From NCBI GenBank assembly GCA_039000515.1, contig JBCFYV010011164.1, forward strand, positions 35,608,021-35,672,020: a stretch of DNA of 64,000 nucleotides, written 5' to 3'. Position numbers and translations under genes: made by a program. The notes under the pieces are model-generated. The model worked only from the letters and a program-made list of their open reading frames with translations, was not told the DNA's origin and searched no databases. Source of the stretch: Timema cristinae (lineage: Eukaryota; Arthropoda; Insecta; Phasmatodea; Timematidae). Positions 21,901 through 34,186 of the stretch are shown piece by piece (positions within the stretch are counted from its first letter, which is position 1; each line of letters begins with the position of its first letter).

Positions 21901-22362
21901 TTTTTCTTGAGACTAATTGTTAAAATAGTGTTTTGGTTTGATAGCCCTAAGCTTGTGCAGTGTGCACCATAAACACATACAAATAAAATTATATATAATT
22001 GAAATAAAATTGTAAACCACATCAATTTTTAATTTTAGATGGATAAGTACATAGAGTCATAATTAGTAGCCGCTCATCTCCCCAAAACCGTTATTTCCCC
22101 ACTGTTGGATAAAAATTTGTTGTAAGAATTTATTAAATTAGGCTTATACACTTATTTAGCTGCAGAAATTGTTATTTCTATTTAGAGTAACTAAGCCCGT
22201 AGCGTATGACACCTGCATTATATTTGATTTACTTGTTTTAGTTCTTTAAAATTAGCTATTCTTAAGTCGAATCCTATTCCGTTAATTTAAGTAACAACAC
22301 TATAGTACTAGGTCATTCGGGATGGCTAGGAGATATAGGAGGGGAAGAAAGGAAAGTTGGCT
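18986..22362. other. Unannotated AT-rich DNA with homopolymer tracts
   Basis: No gene, SINE or TIR pair recognised over 3.4 kb. Contains C13 (20673-20685), poly-A (about 20910-20929), poly-T (about 21118-21135 and 21485-21508) and a short AC run (about 21349-21365). The stretch 20.6-21.3 kb is C/T-rich. Confidence 0.35.
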
Positions 22363-22386
22363 ATATATATATATATATATATATAT
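22363..22386. repeat. (TA)n microsatellite
   Basis: About 12 TA units in a pure run. Confidence 0.9.
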
Positions 22387-22464
22387 GGAGGTGATTATGA
22401 AGAGGGTTGATGAAAGGTAATACCATGACCTCTCAATTAAATGGAGATAAAAAATCCTCAGTTT

Positions 22465-22555
22465 AGTTGATCAAGAATCGACCCCTGTCCTCATGTCAAG
22501 TTCGGAGAGATTAACTACTGTAAGACCATTCTCAACGATAACCCATTTAAGTTTA
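22465..22555 (-). repeat. tRNA-like SINE relic
   Basis: The minus strand shows GGTCTTACAGTAGTTAATC (A-box-like) and, about 45 bp on, GGGTCGATTCTTG (B-box-like). No 3' tail recognised. Confidence 0.4.
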
Positions 22556-22844
22556 AACACCTTATTAAATGGTTAAATATTATTCTAGGTAACGAATTTT
22601 ATAATAATGAGAATTAATTTGAAGTTATCGGGGAAGACAAATTTTTCATTTAAATTTAAAATGTAAAATTTAGAGTTAAAATAGTCTAACCTATAAACTA
22701 TATTACATTTTTTTTAAATAAATCTACGCTATATAATTAAGTATAGGTTTTAGGATTATTGCTTGTTATTACGAAGAAAAGTCGTAACTTAGTCATATTC
22801 GGATAAGCTATAAAAAAATACACTTAACACAGGAATTCCTATAT

Positions 22845-22912
22845 AACTCAGTGGTAGACCATTGGTGTGCTGAGCCAAAGGTCCTGGGTTCGTCTCCCGT
22901 GTACAAATGTAA
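22845..22912 (+). repeat. tRNA-like sequence or SINE head
   Basis: AACTCAGTGGTAGACC (A box) and TCCTGGGTTCGTCTCCC (B box, T-arm) are at tRNA spacing. The middle forms a possible anticodon arm (TTGGT / GCCAA). The acceptor ends do not pair, so this is a pseudo-tRNA or SINE head rather than a functional tRNA gene. Confidence 0.55.
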
Positions 22913-23588
22913 TTTTTCAATTAATCCAAATAAATTATAAAAAATATACCAATACTATATTTATACAGTTAATTAATTTAAGATTACATAATTTTGTTGA
23001 AATATGTTTTTTCAACGCAAAATTACAACAAAAGGTGTTCGCATGAATTAATTAATAAAATATGATGATTCACTAAGGGGATGTAATCAATGCACTGGCA
23101 TAACTTTGAAAGATATGTTTAAATTTGTACTCAATAAAAAAATATCAAGCGCAATTTGAGAGCAAATTTGTGCCACATACTATTTGTGCTAATTCAATTG
23201 TAGGCAGGCACAACTTTTAATTCATGTCACTTCGGTGGATTAAAATAGCGGCGTACTATCATAATGCCTCAGAATACACTAATTTAATTTAATTCCAACT
23301 AATGATACTTTTACAAACAGACAATTTATTTATTAATATAGTAGAAAAAAGCCTTTGCTTCTTTAGTATTGTTGCAGTTTACATTCATATAAATGCCATG
23401 GCATTTCCGTCATTATAATAAAACAAAGCAAACTCAACTAAAACAAAATAACTTAAAATAAAATAAAACAAATATTAGAATAAATTATCTAGATCGAAGT
23501 AAGTTTTGTATTCAACTAAATACAAGTACATTTCATTCTTAAATATGGCATGCCGAATGTAAGTATATTTTTAAAATATGCCTTAAAA

Positions 23589-24160
23589 CAGGCCCTTCCA
23601 ACTAGCGCTCGCCGGCTGCATGCAAAGCTGGGCAGCATATTTTGCGGCCCACAACGTACTAGAATATAAGAAAAGTTTTCCAGGAGTTTCCTCAACATGA
23701 CCAGACTTACATTGTCTAAAATTTATTAAATGTATTATTTGCTGTTCTGTACTGTATATAAATTATTATAATACTTTTACTGTAATATATTAATCATTAG
23801 TCTATATATAGGCCTATCATGCTATATTCATCTGCTTAATTTATCCGAAAATTGAAAGTAGAGTACACTAAAGAAAGAGCGTGCCCTGGAAACAATTGGA
23901 AGTGTACCTAGGTACACAAAGAGAAAACACGCCCGTCGCCCGTCACTTGCCTCTGCTGCATTGTTCATTGTGAGCTAAATTAGATTAGATTATAAAATTC
24001 AAAGCAATTGATCTTAAACTAAACAAAATCTAAGTTAAAATGCAACGGATTTTCTGTTTAAGAGTACTAACTAAAAAGGCGTTGTTGATACTTTATAGGC
24101 CTTACACTGTCTAGGAATATAAAATCAGGGCCTTTGATAACTTTAAACTGGACATCCCTG
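23589..24160. mobile_element. Non-autonomous hAT-like element, 572 bp
   Basis: The left end CAGGCCCTTCCAAC and the complement of the right end CAGGGATGTCCAGTTT share the CAGG..TCCA.. hAT terminus. Flanks CCTTAAAA (23581-23588) and TCTTAAAT (24161-24168) agree at 6 of 8 positions, fitting a decayed 8-bp duplication. No transposase motif was found; a 60-codon minus-strand frame at the left end is terminal-repeat sequence. Confidence 0.65.
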
Positions 24161-24334
24161 TCTTAAATTATCTATAAAGGTTGCATTAGTGTAACTAAAG
24201 TTTTAAACTGACAATATAAGTTATTCAAGTTTTTATATTGAATAATATTGTTGAAAATATTATATTGAATAGTATTGTTTAGAAGCACCCAGAAATATAA
24301 TAAAACTAATTAAATTATTCTTTTAAATTGAAAG

Positions 24335-24418
24335 ATTACACCAGGACACGAAAATCGAACCCGGGATCTTTGGATTAATACTGCAATGTTCTTAGTACTG
24401 AGATATCCAGAAGTTGTC
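24335..24418 (-). repeat. tRNA-like SINE head
   Basis: Read on the minus strand: GATATCTCAGTACTAAGAAC (A box), then ATCCCGGGTTCGATTTTCG (B box). No 3' tail seen. Confidence 0.5.
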
Positions 24419-25111
24419 CCGTTTCAAGGTTCATTATTTATATTTTAAAGAAGATCTGTGAGTGATGTGTGAAAATCGTCAGCTAAATATGAGCTTTATT
24501 CAGAGCACGTGCATCATAGCAGGCCCAACTCAGCTTTCGGCTCACGCGAGGTATTTAAGTTAAATGGAAAAGAAAAGACCTACGATATACCAGAAATGTG
24601 TGCAAGGCATTTGTATTTAAATGATTCCCTGAAATTTTCCGCGGTGATGATGGGGGGCACAGCAATAAAGTTAATAAATACATTATATCCCATTATGACA
24701 GAATAAAGATTTGTGCACATTGCTTATCTGTGAAGCCATTCAAAAATGGTCAAAAACAATCTTTTTAGTGCAGTTTTTATTCAAATATAATTTAATATCT
24801 AAACAATATTCTGTATTGGAAGCATCTATTAATTCTTTAACTCCTTTAATATTTAATCATAAATGATCCACGCGCAATAGTGTTCGAGTCAATTTACGAT
24901 TTTAAGCCGAGTATATCACAGAGTTAATGGGCATTTAATGTACGCTCCTAAGATCGAAAGCCGTCAATTAATTCAGCCATCTTTGACTAGGGAGAGCTGT
25001 TTGGGGCCAATAGTACAATGACAACTGTATGCCTGCGCATACCATGATATATTAAATAGCCAAGCTATTATAGTCGTTAAGTATGGTTATAACCGCATAT
25101 AAGTGTCATAT

Positions 25112-25330
25112 TCTTTAGAATAGCTCAGTGGTAGAGCATTGATGTAATATTATTATTATTATTATTAGCACCGCGTCTTACTACCCGTTCGGGTTATATG
25201 CACTTACGCTAATGGGTAATGGTAGGGTGATTGTGAGATGAAATGAAGGACCTACAGTTTAACGTGGAATCCGAACCACGGTGATTGATGTAATAAAGCA
25301 AAGCTTCTGAGCTCGATTAACATGTCCAAG
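25112..25330 (+). repeat. tRNA-like sequence split by a SINE-B fragment
   Basis: The left piece TAGCTCAGTGGTAGAGCATT is a good A box. After the insertion the sequence continues AAAGCTTCTGAGCTCGATTA. ATTGATGTAATA occurs on both sides of the insert and is the target duplication. Confidence 0.65.
25148..25287 (-). repeat. SINE-B 3' fragment inserted in a tRNA-like sequence
   Basis: Begins with a TTA run and GCACCGCGTCTTACTACC and ends in the B-family body ACGTGGAATCCGAACCACGG. The tRNA-like head is missing (5' truncated). Flanked by ATTGATGTAATA duplications. Confidence 0.8.
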
Positions 25331-25393
25331 TGTCATTTTCCAATTCAACATGACTTAAAACTATGTATTACAATCATTAATGTATTTATTATA

Positions 25394-25640
25394 GCAACGC
25401 TGGTTTGTCACCATCGTCTACGGCGTCAGTCTCACAATATAGTGGACTGCCCATGACAAGGAGGACAAGGTTCAAAACTCAGCAGGATCAACTGGGATGA
25501 TTTTCCAAACTCGATTTATCTCTCTGGTTGTTCCAACCTCTCTCCACCCTAATGAGAGTGCATTGCCTCAGAAACTATTTCCCTCATCCTTACTTTTTTA
25601 TAATAAACCGCTTATAAGCTTAGTGTTAAAGGTACTAATA
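25394..25640 (+). repeat. SINE-A copy, degraded
   Basis: GTTTGTCACCATCGTCTACGG (A-box region) and AGGTTCAAAACTC (B-box relic), then GATGATTTTCCAAA and CTCTCCACCCTAATG. The tail is unrecognisable. A frame at 25497-25733 is a by-product. Confidence 0.55.
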
Positions 25641-25927
25641 AGCTTCATTGTCTATATTCAGGGACTGCGATACTACTCGAAGGGTATTCAAAACCCTACA
25701 ACTCCACCCTTGAATGGTGGGCATGTAGATTAAATTCTAGATCCGTATACTTTGATTTGCCAATCACAGAAAGGTCGGTTTATGAATCCCGGATGCTTTT
25801 ATTGAGGGGGATTTTTTTCCTAAATTGCTCATCACTCTTCCTCCAAGCAAACAAGGGTACATAATTACCCTTCTATAGTCTACCTTCCTCTACCCTAAGC
25901 ACATTATTGCAATTAAATGGAGATAAG

Positions 25928-26172
25928 CCACTTTGGTGGCTGAATGGTCTAAGGCGTCACTATTTCAATATGCCATATTGCCGATGTTGGTGAGATTGGG
26001 GTTGGAATCCTGGTTAGGTGTACTGAAGTTTTTTTCCAAAATAGTTTCCCAATCTTCCTCTGCAGAAATATGGATACACTTTCTTTGAATTATAATTATT
26101 CGTTCTTAACCCACTAGTGTAATTAGTACATAAGCGTATAGCCCGAGCGAGTAGTAAGACGCGGTGCTAAAA
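25928..26172 (+). repeat. SINE-A copy
   Basis: CACTTTGGTGGCTGAATGG with GTCTAAGGCGTC (A box) and GGGGTTGGAATCCTGGTTAG (B box). Ends in the shared tail GTATAGCCCGAGCGAGTAGT followed by AAGACGCGGTGCTAAA. Confidence 0.85.
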
Positions 26173-26269
26173 TATTTAACAAATGTGAATATCCTGGGTG
26201 GGTGGTAGGATGCGGTAGAAACAATACGTCTTGAGACTAGCCAATGAATAAATGGAACTTTACACTACG

Positions 26270-26440
26270 CTCGTGGTTTCATGATAAACTAATTTAGCCT
26301 CTTTCTGATGATGGAGCGGTTGAGGTTGGAATCATACAATGAGGTTGGCCTATCAATGCTAATATGAGTGCATTTCCTCTAAGCTACCCTTTCGCTTACA
26401 CTCTTAAACTAGTTCGTTAATGACGTTAGTGTTAAATGAT
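26270..26440 (+). repeat. SINE-A relic
   Basis: GATGATGGAGCGGTTGAGG and GAGTGCATTTCCTCTAAGC blocks fit the family order. Both ends are degraded. Confidence 0.4.
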
Positions 26441-26487
26441 TTCATCGCTATGGCTAAACTTATTTTAACTCTATATTCTCTAAATTC

Positions 26488-26570
26488 AAAAATGATACAT
26501 GGACACGGAAATAGAATCTGGGAATTTTGATTAATATACCTTTGCTCTAACCCCTGAGATTCCCATGAGT
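26488..26570 (-). repeat. tRNA-like SINE head
   Basis: The minus strand shows GGGAATCTCAGGGGTTAGAG (A box) and, about 40 bp on, CAGATTCTATTTCCGTGTCC (B-box relic). It resembles the 24335-24418 element. Confidence 0.4.
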
Positions 26571-26639
26571 CATCCTGTGCTCAGGGTCATTCTTCACTCA
26601 TGATTTAAGGCAGAGTCTTTGATGGGCGTGCTACGTATG

Positions 26640-26800
26640 GATGAGTAAGGTAGAATTTAATATGTGTACCCACATTATCATAGAGTGAGATTGAGAACCA
26701 ATGGAGGAAAATCTTCTTTCAACAAACTCGGCCAAGATTCAAATACTGATCATCCTGTCACCAGCAAGCAAGACATGATGAGCCTTACAATTAGTCCACG
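26640..26800 (-). repeat. SINE-A relic
   Basis: GGTAGAATTTAATATGTGTA, then GGAAAATCTTC and GCCAAGATTCAAATACTGAT (B-box relic) in the reversed family order. Confidence 0.4.
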
Positions 26801-26929
26801 TACTGTACATACCAAATCTGGGTTAAAAATTTTAAAAATGTATAAATATATATATAAATAAAAAATATATATATAAAATATAGGCCTATATATATATATA
26901 AGGATTGCTAAATTATTCATCTAAGCGTA

Positions 26930-26933
<4 letters not shown>

Positions 26934-26979
<46 letters not shown>

Positions 26980-27253
26980 GCACCACGTCTTACTACCCGT
27001 TCGGGTTATACGCACTTACGCTAATGTTTAATGGTAGGATGATTGTGAGACGAAAGGAGGACCTACAGTTTAACGTGGAATCCGAACCACGGTGGAGGCC
27101 TGGCATTCCCCACATTCACAAGATGTCTTGTCAGAGGTGAAGGAAGCGTTTGGCAATCAGATAAATCCGTGCGGGGGCCCGAGGATTAAACCCGGGACAC
27201 CCAGCACAGAAGTCTGATTGATACCTTACCCCTAGACCACCAGGTCACCTCTA
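26934..27253 (-). repeat. SINE-B copy, nearly full length, with (ATT)n tail
   Basis: (ATT)n at 26934-26980 is the complement of the 3' TAA run. Then AGCACCACGTCTTACTACCC (tail), CCGAACCACGGTGG (body), CCCGAGGATTAAACCCGGG (B box) and CCTTACCCCTAGACCACCAG (A box). Flanks are only weakly similar, so the target duplication is uncertain. Confidence 0.88.
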
Positions 27254-27319
27254 AAAGTACTTAATCTAATACAACACAACTACTTATTTGAATCTTCAAT
27301 GACATAGATTATTCTAGAT

Positions 27320-29421
27320 CTGTGTTTTCCAACTTTCGCCAGTACCATACCACTTTTTTGGGCCATGATCTAGCCAACGAACCTCTTCCAACCCTTAAAA
27401 AACAAAATAGAAACAGATACCCGCTATCTTGTAATAATATAAAAGGTCGCTTCAAATTCTAATAAAGCCGTGCTGGTAAGCTGAGCAAAACCGCGAGTCA
27501 CATTTTTACAACATTTTTTTAACATAAAACACTATTTTTTTCTTTTTTTTTCTTTTCATTATATAAATTACTGTGGAAAAAAACATTAATACAAAGATTA
27601 ACACCATTCTCTACGTGCAGTGATTTTTTTAAATCGTTATAATGTATTCCAGTCATGACCATTCAATCCTCGTTCCAAACGTCATGCGAGGACTGTATCA
27701 GCGCTAGAATGACCGAATATAGAAACTGCCCGCTCTACGATAAAGGTGGTATATATTTTGTTTGTATGTCTATGTGTCTGGATTTTAGTATGTTTTAAGA
27801 ACCAAGCAGTAAAATGATGTGAGAAAATAATTAATTAAATTGAATTCAGTAGATTAACTGTTAAAAAGTCATCTTTCTTAATTGAAACTGTATGACCAAC
27901 TTAATTAAACGGCTAGGAGCATATCAACCCATGACTTTATATCTATACAGGTGTATGACAAGAATAAAATTACTTTTTCTAATGCTTTGATTGGTAAAAA
28001 ATTACGGTTAACTGTGAGTGAATAAAAATAAAGTTAATTCTGTTTTTTATTGTTTATTATTTGGTGTTGAGAGTTTATGGACAGCGGTAGGCTGTAAGGA
28101 TCTTAAACATTTAAGTAAAAGAAATAAAAATATAATTAATGTATAATTCATTTGAAACATGCATTTAAGTTTAAAACATTTTTAACAGTAAATATGGCAT
28201 CACAAATAGATAACACGGTCAAAGTTTCAGTTTAAGAGCACAATGAACATGTGTCAATAAATAGGTAGGGTATATATTAGGAAGATTTATGGACTGCTTA
28301 AAATACTGTGGTACTCATGAACTGGAATTAAAATACAAGCGCACCAAACTTTTATAACAAGTAATGTCATCACTTGGTAAGTTTAATTATAAATCTGTAT
28401 TATTTTATTCTTTCAGTTTGTAGATATGTTTAGTGACTTTGTAATTCTATTGATTTTTAAAAATCAGGAAAACTTGACGAATTAAATTTAATATGTTGAC
28501 CCATGGTGAGAAAAGATTTGACCTGGCTTCACCAAACATCAGGATCACACTCCGCCACTGGCTCTTACAGAGGTAAAGAAAAGCTTTTCAAAGTTAAAAT
28601 TCTAATTAATTTGTTTATCAAACGACTTGTATCAAAATAAACGGTAGACCTGCGTTGCACCACACATAAATGAAATAAACTACACAGTTAATTACTTTAT
28701 GGCACTAGAAACTAGGAACACTGTTACAGAAAGAAATATGAGAAAAGACAAATATTTTAGTTAGCAAAAGATCATGAGAATCAAACTAATTTTAAGACCT
28801 GAATAAAAAAAGTATATATATTTGCTTGTAGCTCAAAAATAAGTGGTATTATAAAAATATATTTCAAATAAAAGATTTTTATCTTTAATATTATTACAGC
28901 TTTACAATGATAAGCTATTTCGAATCTCAAATTGTTGCGGAGAAATGATGAAAATTTTAAAATTTTCCTCATGTAAAATATTCCTATTTAGTATAATAAA
29001 CAGTGTCTAAATACAAAATTTAAACAAAAAATATATATCGAATTTAGAGAAAATCGATGTTTTACCCTTTAGAAAACTACCCTTTATCTTAGGGTTAGAT
29101 ATCTAATTCCCAAAAACATCTCTGGGCATGGAGGGGGGTCCTTATTTAAACACCAAATATCAAGTTTTAGCCCAATAGGTTAAATATTTTCGGCTCTAGC
29201 TCACGGTACAGAGAAAAACGACTTTGAAAAACTTTTTTGTTTTATTTCAGGGGGTCATGAAACTTAAACATTTATCAAAATCTCGAGCTCATTTTTTTTA
29301 ACGAAGTGTCGAGAAAAAGTAAAAATGTATGCAATCATTAATAAAACACAGTTTTATGTCGTGTACGCCCTGAAATAGTTAGCGTATCCTTGTGGGTTTT
29401 AACCCGGTTTGGGAAACACTG
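27320..29421. mobile_element. hAT-like element, about 2.1 kb, degenerate
   Basis: The left end CTGTGTTTTCCAACTTTCG and the complement of the right end CAGTGTTTCCCAAACCGGG are related hAT termini (CAGTGTTTCCCAAAC type). Flanks TTCTAGAT (27312-27319) and CTCTAGAC (29422-29429) agree at 6 of 8 positions. The interior shows no clear transposase, though its length could hold a decayed one. Near the right end it contains repeat R1 (about 29040-29330), either part of the element or a later arrival. Confidence 0.55.
29040..29330. repeat. Dispersed repeat R1, inverted copy
   Basis: CAAGTTTTAGCCCAATAGG, TTTCGGCTCTAGC, TTTCAGGGGGTCATGAAAC and TTTATCAAAATCTCGAGCTC are the complements, in reversed order, of blocks at 15990-16310 and 16640-16990. 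Non-coding. Class unknown. Confidence 0.7.
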
Positions 29422-29505
29422 CTCTAGACTTTCTTCCCTTAGGCCTACGGCTAACGCTAAGTCATGATTCAATATAACTCTCACTAAGTTACATTACAAC
29501 CGTCT

Positions 29506-29580
29506 TTAAACCGCCCGAAGGTCTCCGTTGGAGTAGGAAAGTGGTCGCTTTGAGTTAAAGAGGTCTGTGGGCGACGCCAT
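29506..29580 (-). CDS. Possible 24-codon start exon or chance ORF
   Basis: ATG at 29580 (minus strand) in the context AACATGGCG opens MASPTDLFNSKRPLSYSNGD and stops at 29506. The codons are GC-richer than the surroundings, and GCG-GTTTAA just before the stop could be a weak donor. No family recognised. The same AACATGGCG context occurs at 3317. Confidence 0.2.
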   Translation of the reverse strand: MASPTDLFNSKRPLSYSNGDLRAV

Positions 29581-29680
29581 GTTGATCTTTTACCGAAGTA
29601 TCAATATCTCGTCTCTACAAGACATTATTAGTAGGGGGTGAGACATCTTCTACCCCTAGGCTACCGCTAGCCTCGAAGAC

Positions 29681-30163
29681 GTTTCTTTTAACCTCGTCAA
29701 AGCTAACTACCAAAGGATGAACTCAAGTTTCATATTATTCAACATGATCCCTTTCATTTGATGAAACCCCACCCCCCCTACACACGGTGGATTGACGACT
29801 GCCCCAAAGGCCTGAACTGTTCAAACTATTTTTGTTTTAAAATTGCCTTTCCTTGTTGATGAAGTTACTTAATCAAAAACTCTACAATACCTTTTTTTCA
29901 AAGACGATGATTGTGGCTAAGAAGAAGAATGGCTGCCATATTAGAACCATCAATAAACTTGAACGGAGGCACACAAAAAGGAATAAATTGAACAACACAC
30001 TATTTATATTACTAATGAGAAGCCTTTGCGGTAGTGCTTAACTTATCAACAAAATAATAGGTAATTTTCTCAAAAGGGCATTCCTACCTACAAAGATTTC
30101 ACTTGTACATTTTTAATAAGTAGGATACACTAACTTAAATATTTTAAAATTAACCTTTGCATG
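29681..30163. other. Unannotated DNA
   Basis: No repeat or gene recognised. A 62-codon plus-strand frame (29853-30041) has no domain. Confidence 0.35.
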
Positions 30164-30167
30164 TTAA

Positions 30168-30531
30168 GGTGCGACAGAAGGGAGCGCGAGTAATTTCACA
30201 GTTTTTATAGCATTACATTTTTTTGGTAAAAAAAGATAAAATATTTCTCCAGTAGCAACATAGAACTTAGTTTTCTGCACATGCTAATATTAACAGAACT
30301 TGAATATATGTCAAGGGTGTCTTAGAATGTTGTCAAAACTTTTTCTCTTTATTTAAAAAGTTTTGACCAAATTCCAGGGCACCCTTAGCAGATATTCTAA
30401 ATCTTTTGATATTAGCACGTGCAGAAAACTAAGTTCTATGTTGCTACTGGAGAAATATTTTATATTTTTTGACCAAAAAAATGTAATTCTATAAAACCTG
30501 TAAAATTACTCGCGCTCCCTTCTACAGCATC
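30168..30531. mobile_element. Fold-back MITE, 364 bp, flanked by TTAA
   Basis: The whole element is one long inverted repeat: left GGTGCGACAGAAGGGAGCGC, right complement GATGCTGTAGAAGGGAGCGC. The arms remain alignable almost to the centre (about 30349), including CCAGTAGCAACATAGAACTT on both. TTAA lies at 30164-30167 and 30532-30535, as for piggyBac-type insertion. A TA duplication (mariner type) with ends starting A(G/A)GTG is an alternative reading. No coding capacity. Confidence 0.85.
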
Positions 30532-30658
30532 TTAATATATTCTAGAAAGTATTTACATTCACCTTTAAAGAGCATGAAAAATCACAGTAAAGTAAAGGGA
30601 TTTTGCTTAAAAAGTATTAAGGTGTACAATATTTTATTAAAGCTTAGGTCTGATACTT

Positions 30659-30868
30659 AGCACCACGTCTTACTACCCATTCGGGTTATACGCTTAAGTA
30701 CTAATCCCGCTAATGGGAAGGCTGAATAGAGAGGCAAGAGGGAGAGTGAAAAACCATTTAGGAAAAAACCCCTCCAGTTCACTCAAGCTGAATTTGAACC
30801 TCGATCTCCCCATCCTCGGCAGTCTAGCTCAACATGAAACTAGCGCACTAGCTAACAACGCCACCGAG
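30659..30868 (-). repeat. SINE-A copy
   Basis: AGCACCACGTCTTACTACCC tail, GAAAAACCATTTAGG body, GAATTTGAACCTCGATCTCC B box and a CTAACAACGCCACCGAGGC head, all in reversed order. Confidence 0.85.
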
Positions 30869-30898
30869 GCAGTTAAAGCAAAAACATATTAATCCTTT

Positions 30899-31145
30899 AA
30901 ACACGACATCTTACTACTTGTTTAGGCTATATGCATATGTAGTAATTAATCTAATTAGTATGGGATGAGGAAGCCTGAACTTTAGTGGAAGTGTACACGC
31001 ATTTGCTGGGAGAGAGAGTGGAAAACGGTTTTGGAAAAACCACCCACAATACATCCGACCAGGATTTGAACCCTGATCTCCCTTTTATATACAGTCTTGC
31101 CAAACACGAGAGTGACGCCTTAGACCATGCGGCTACCGAAGCAGG
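30899..31145 (-). repeat. SINE-A copy
   Basis: ACGACATCTTACTACTTG tail, GGTTTTGGAAAAACCACCC body, GGATTTGAACCCTGATCTCC B box and CCTTAGACCATGCGGCTACC head. Confidence 0.85.
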
Positions 31146-31264
31146 ATAAACACACTTTAGTGCGTGTTCTATTTCACACTATTAGAGAAAAACTGTAGTT
31201 TTCACGATCATTGACTTATTTTGTACCATTTTTAAATATAGCTTATAATCTAGGTATCAAAATA

Positions 31265-31745
31265 GTACTTACTTACTCACTTAAACACATTGGGAGCTGG
31301 AAAATTAATTGCCGTACTTACAAACTGACGCCATCTAACCGTACCCTGAGCTAGTTATAACACATCTGTCTCATTACAACCTAGCTCTTTCAGGTCTATT
31401 CTAATGCTATCCTCTCAATCTCCCATGCGCATGTAAGTCTTCCCAATGGTCTCTTCCCATTGATTTTGTCAGTCAATACCTTGAACGCAGTTCTAGTTCC
31501 TTCTATTCTCACTTCATGCTGCCCATCGTAATTTGTGAGATTTAGTTATCTTAATAATGTATGGTCATTGTTGCAGGGTACGTATCTCATCATTATGTAG
31601 TCTCCTCTCGTATCCATTATCTTCAGTCCTTTTTTTTGTACCAAATACTTTTATCAATACTTTGCTTTCTAAATACCAATTTTTTTTCTCATTATGTAAG
31701 GTAAAATAGTCAATGTTCCACAGCTATAAGGAACAACCGGTGAAT
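31265..31745 (-). pseudogene. LINE ORF2 C-terminal fragment, same family as 440-1870
   Basis: Read on the minus strand, fragments in order are KVLIKVFGTKKRTEDNGYE, RRLHNDEIRTL, IKITKSHKLRW, KVLTDKINGKRPLGR, DLKELGCNE, LAQGTVRWRQFVSTAI and NFPAPNVFK. An AAGT-type tail follows (31265-31281 on the plus strand). Order and spacing match the C-terminus of the 440-1870 copy but extend further upstream. Multiple stops and frameshifts. 5'-truncated near 31745 and directly abutting a SINE-A. This single-copy version shows what the 46-bp array at 1608-1805 looked like before amplification. Confidence 0.82.
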
Positions 31746-31792
31746 GGAACTATTTTTTATAAGCTATCCATTTTATTATTATGATTATTATT

Positions 31793-32018
31793 TAGCACTG
31801 CGTCTTACTACCCGTTCGGGTTATACGCTTTAAGTACTAATTACGCTAATGGATTAGGAATTGGGAAAGTTGAATTAGAGGAAGTGAACCAGCATTTGCG
31901 TGGAGGGAGAGTGGAAAACCATTTAGGAAAAACCACCTCCAGTTCACCCGACCGAGATTCGAAACTCGATCTCCCCGTCCTCAGCAGTCGAGCTCAACAA
32001 GACTAGCGCGTTAGCCTG
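31793..32018 (-). repeat. SINE-A copy
   Basis: An ATT-rich run, then AGCACTGCGTCTTACTACCC, GTGGAAAACCATTTAGG, GAGATTCGAAACTCGATC (B box) and AACAAGACTAGCGCGTTAGC (A-box side). It sits just upstream of the 5' end of the LINE fragment. Confidence 0.85.
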
Positions 32019-33125
32019 TATAGGCTATCCAGGGTTTTACAAATATTGAATTAGTAATAAAGTGCTACTTTACTAACGCAGTAAGTTACAAGACACTGTA
32101 TTTAAAATAACTTATATGCAAGTTAAAGTTAAATACTATTTTAAATATTATCTTAGCATAAAGACTGTTTTTCCACAAGTTCTCAAAACCTATATAATAC
32201 TAGGTTAAGGTGCTAGAATAGTCGAACAAAAATTCGTAAACATCGTAAACTAATTGGGTTTACAACGTTACTGGGCGGAGCTCTCCTAGTGTTATTTAAC
32301 AAGCGGGGAAGAAGAAAATATAAATTCAGTACCAATACAATTTGTGTTGTGACTCCCCTATTAAATTAAATAAGTCGAGTCATAAAAATCCATTCTATGC
32401 TTCTATACTAGTTACCATTAGTTTCCAAGGCATTCAGGTCTTAATGATAAGCCAAAATAATTAGGTTTTAAGACTTTGCAAGATGGATAATTTCTACGTC
32501 CAAACGAAGTTTATATACAGGGTGAGGCATTTTAGTTGAGACAAGAATATCCAGAAAATGAAGCATTAAAAAAAATATATTTCGAACAAAAGCTCTTTGT
32601 TTTGTTAATCAAACTAGTTATTTGGGATTTGGGGGATGTCTCCAAGGTTATTTCCGGGTCAACTTTGTTTTTTAAATGAAAACATATATTTTTAATTAAA
32701 TCTTACCATGCATAATAGAACAAACCACCTTTGCATGAAACTATTTTATTTGCCATCAATTAATGAATATATTTTATCTTGTATCTTCATAGAAAGAATT
32801 GTAATTAAAAACTTTATATCAGGTTATGTTATTAAATAAGCAAATGCCGTTAAAAATTATAGGTTTTCAATTAAAATACAAAGTTGTCCTTGAAATAAAC
32901 TTGAATGCCTTCATAAAATCAAAAATAACTCGTGCAGTACTCTTTCCTGAACAGCAACATCTTTTGTTTGGAACATGTTTTTTTTAAATGCTTTGTTTTT
33001 GGAATATTCCAATATTTCAACTTAAATGCCTCACCCGATATATGGATTCATAGAATATGGTTTCACATTCATTCCAGTTAAGATCAAACTTGATCGCAGT
33101 TAAAGATTTAATCAATATTTAATTT
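32019..33125. other. Unannotated AT-rich DNA
   Basis: No gene or repeat family recognised. Confidence 0.35.

Positions 33126-34186
<1,061 letters not shown>

Noticed and set aside
22845..22912. Functional tRNA gene
   Set aside because: A and B boxes are good, but the acceptor ends do not pair and similar incomplete units recur, so it is a SINE head or pseudo-tRNA.
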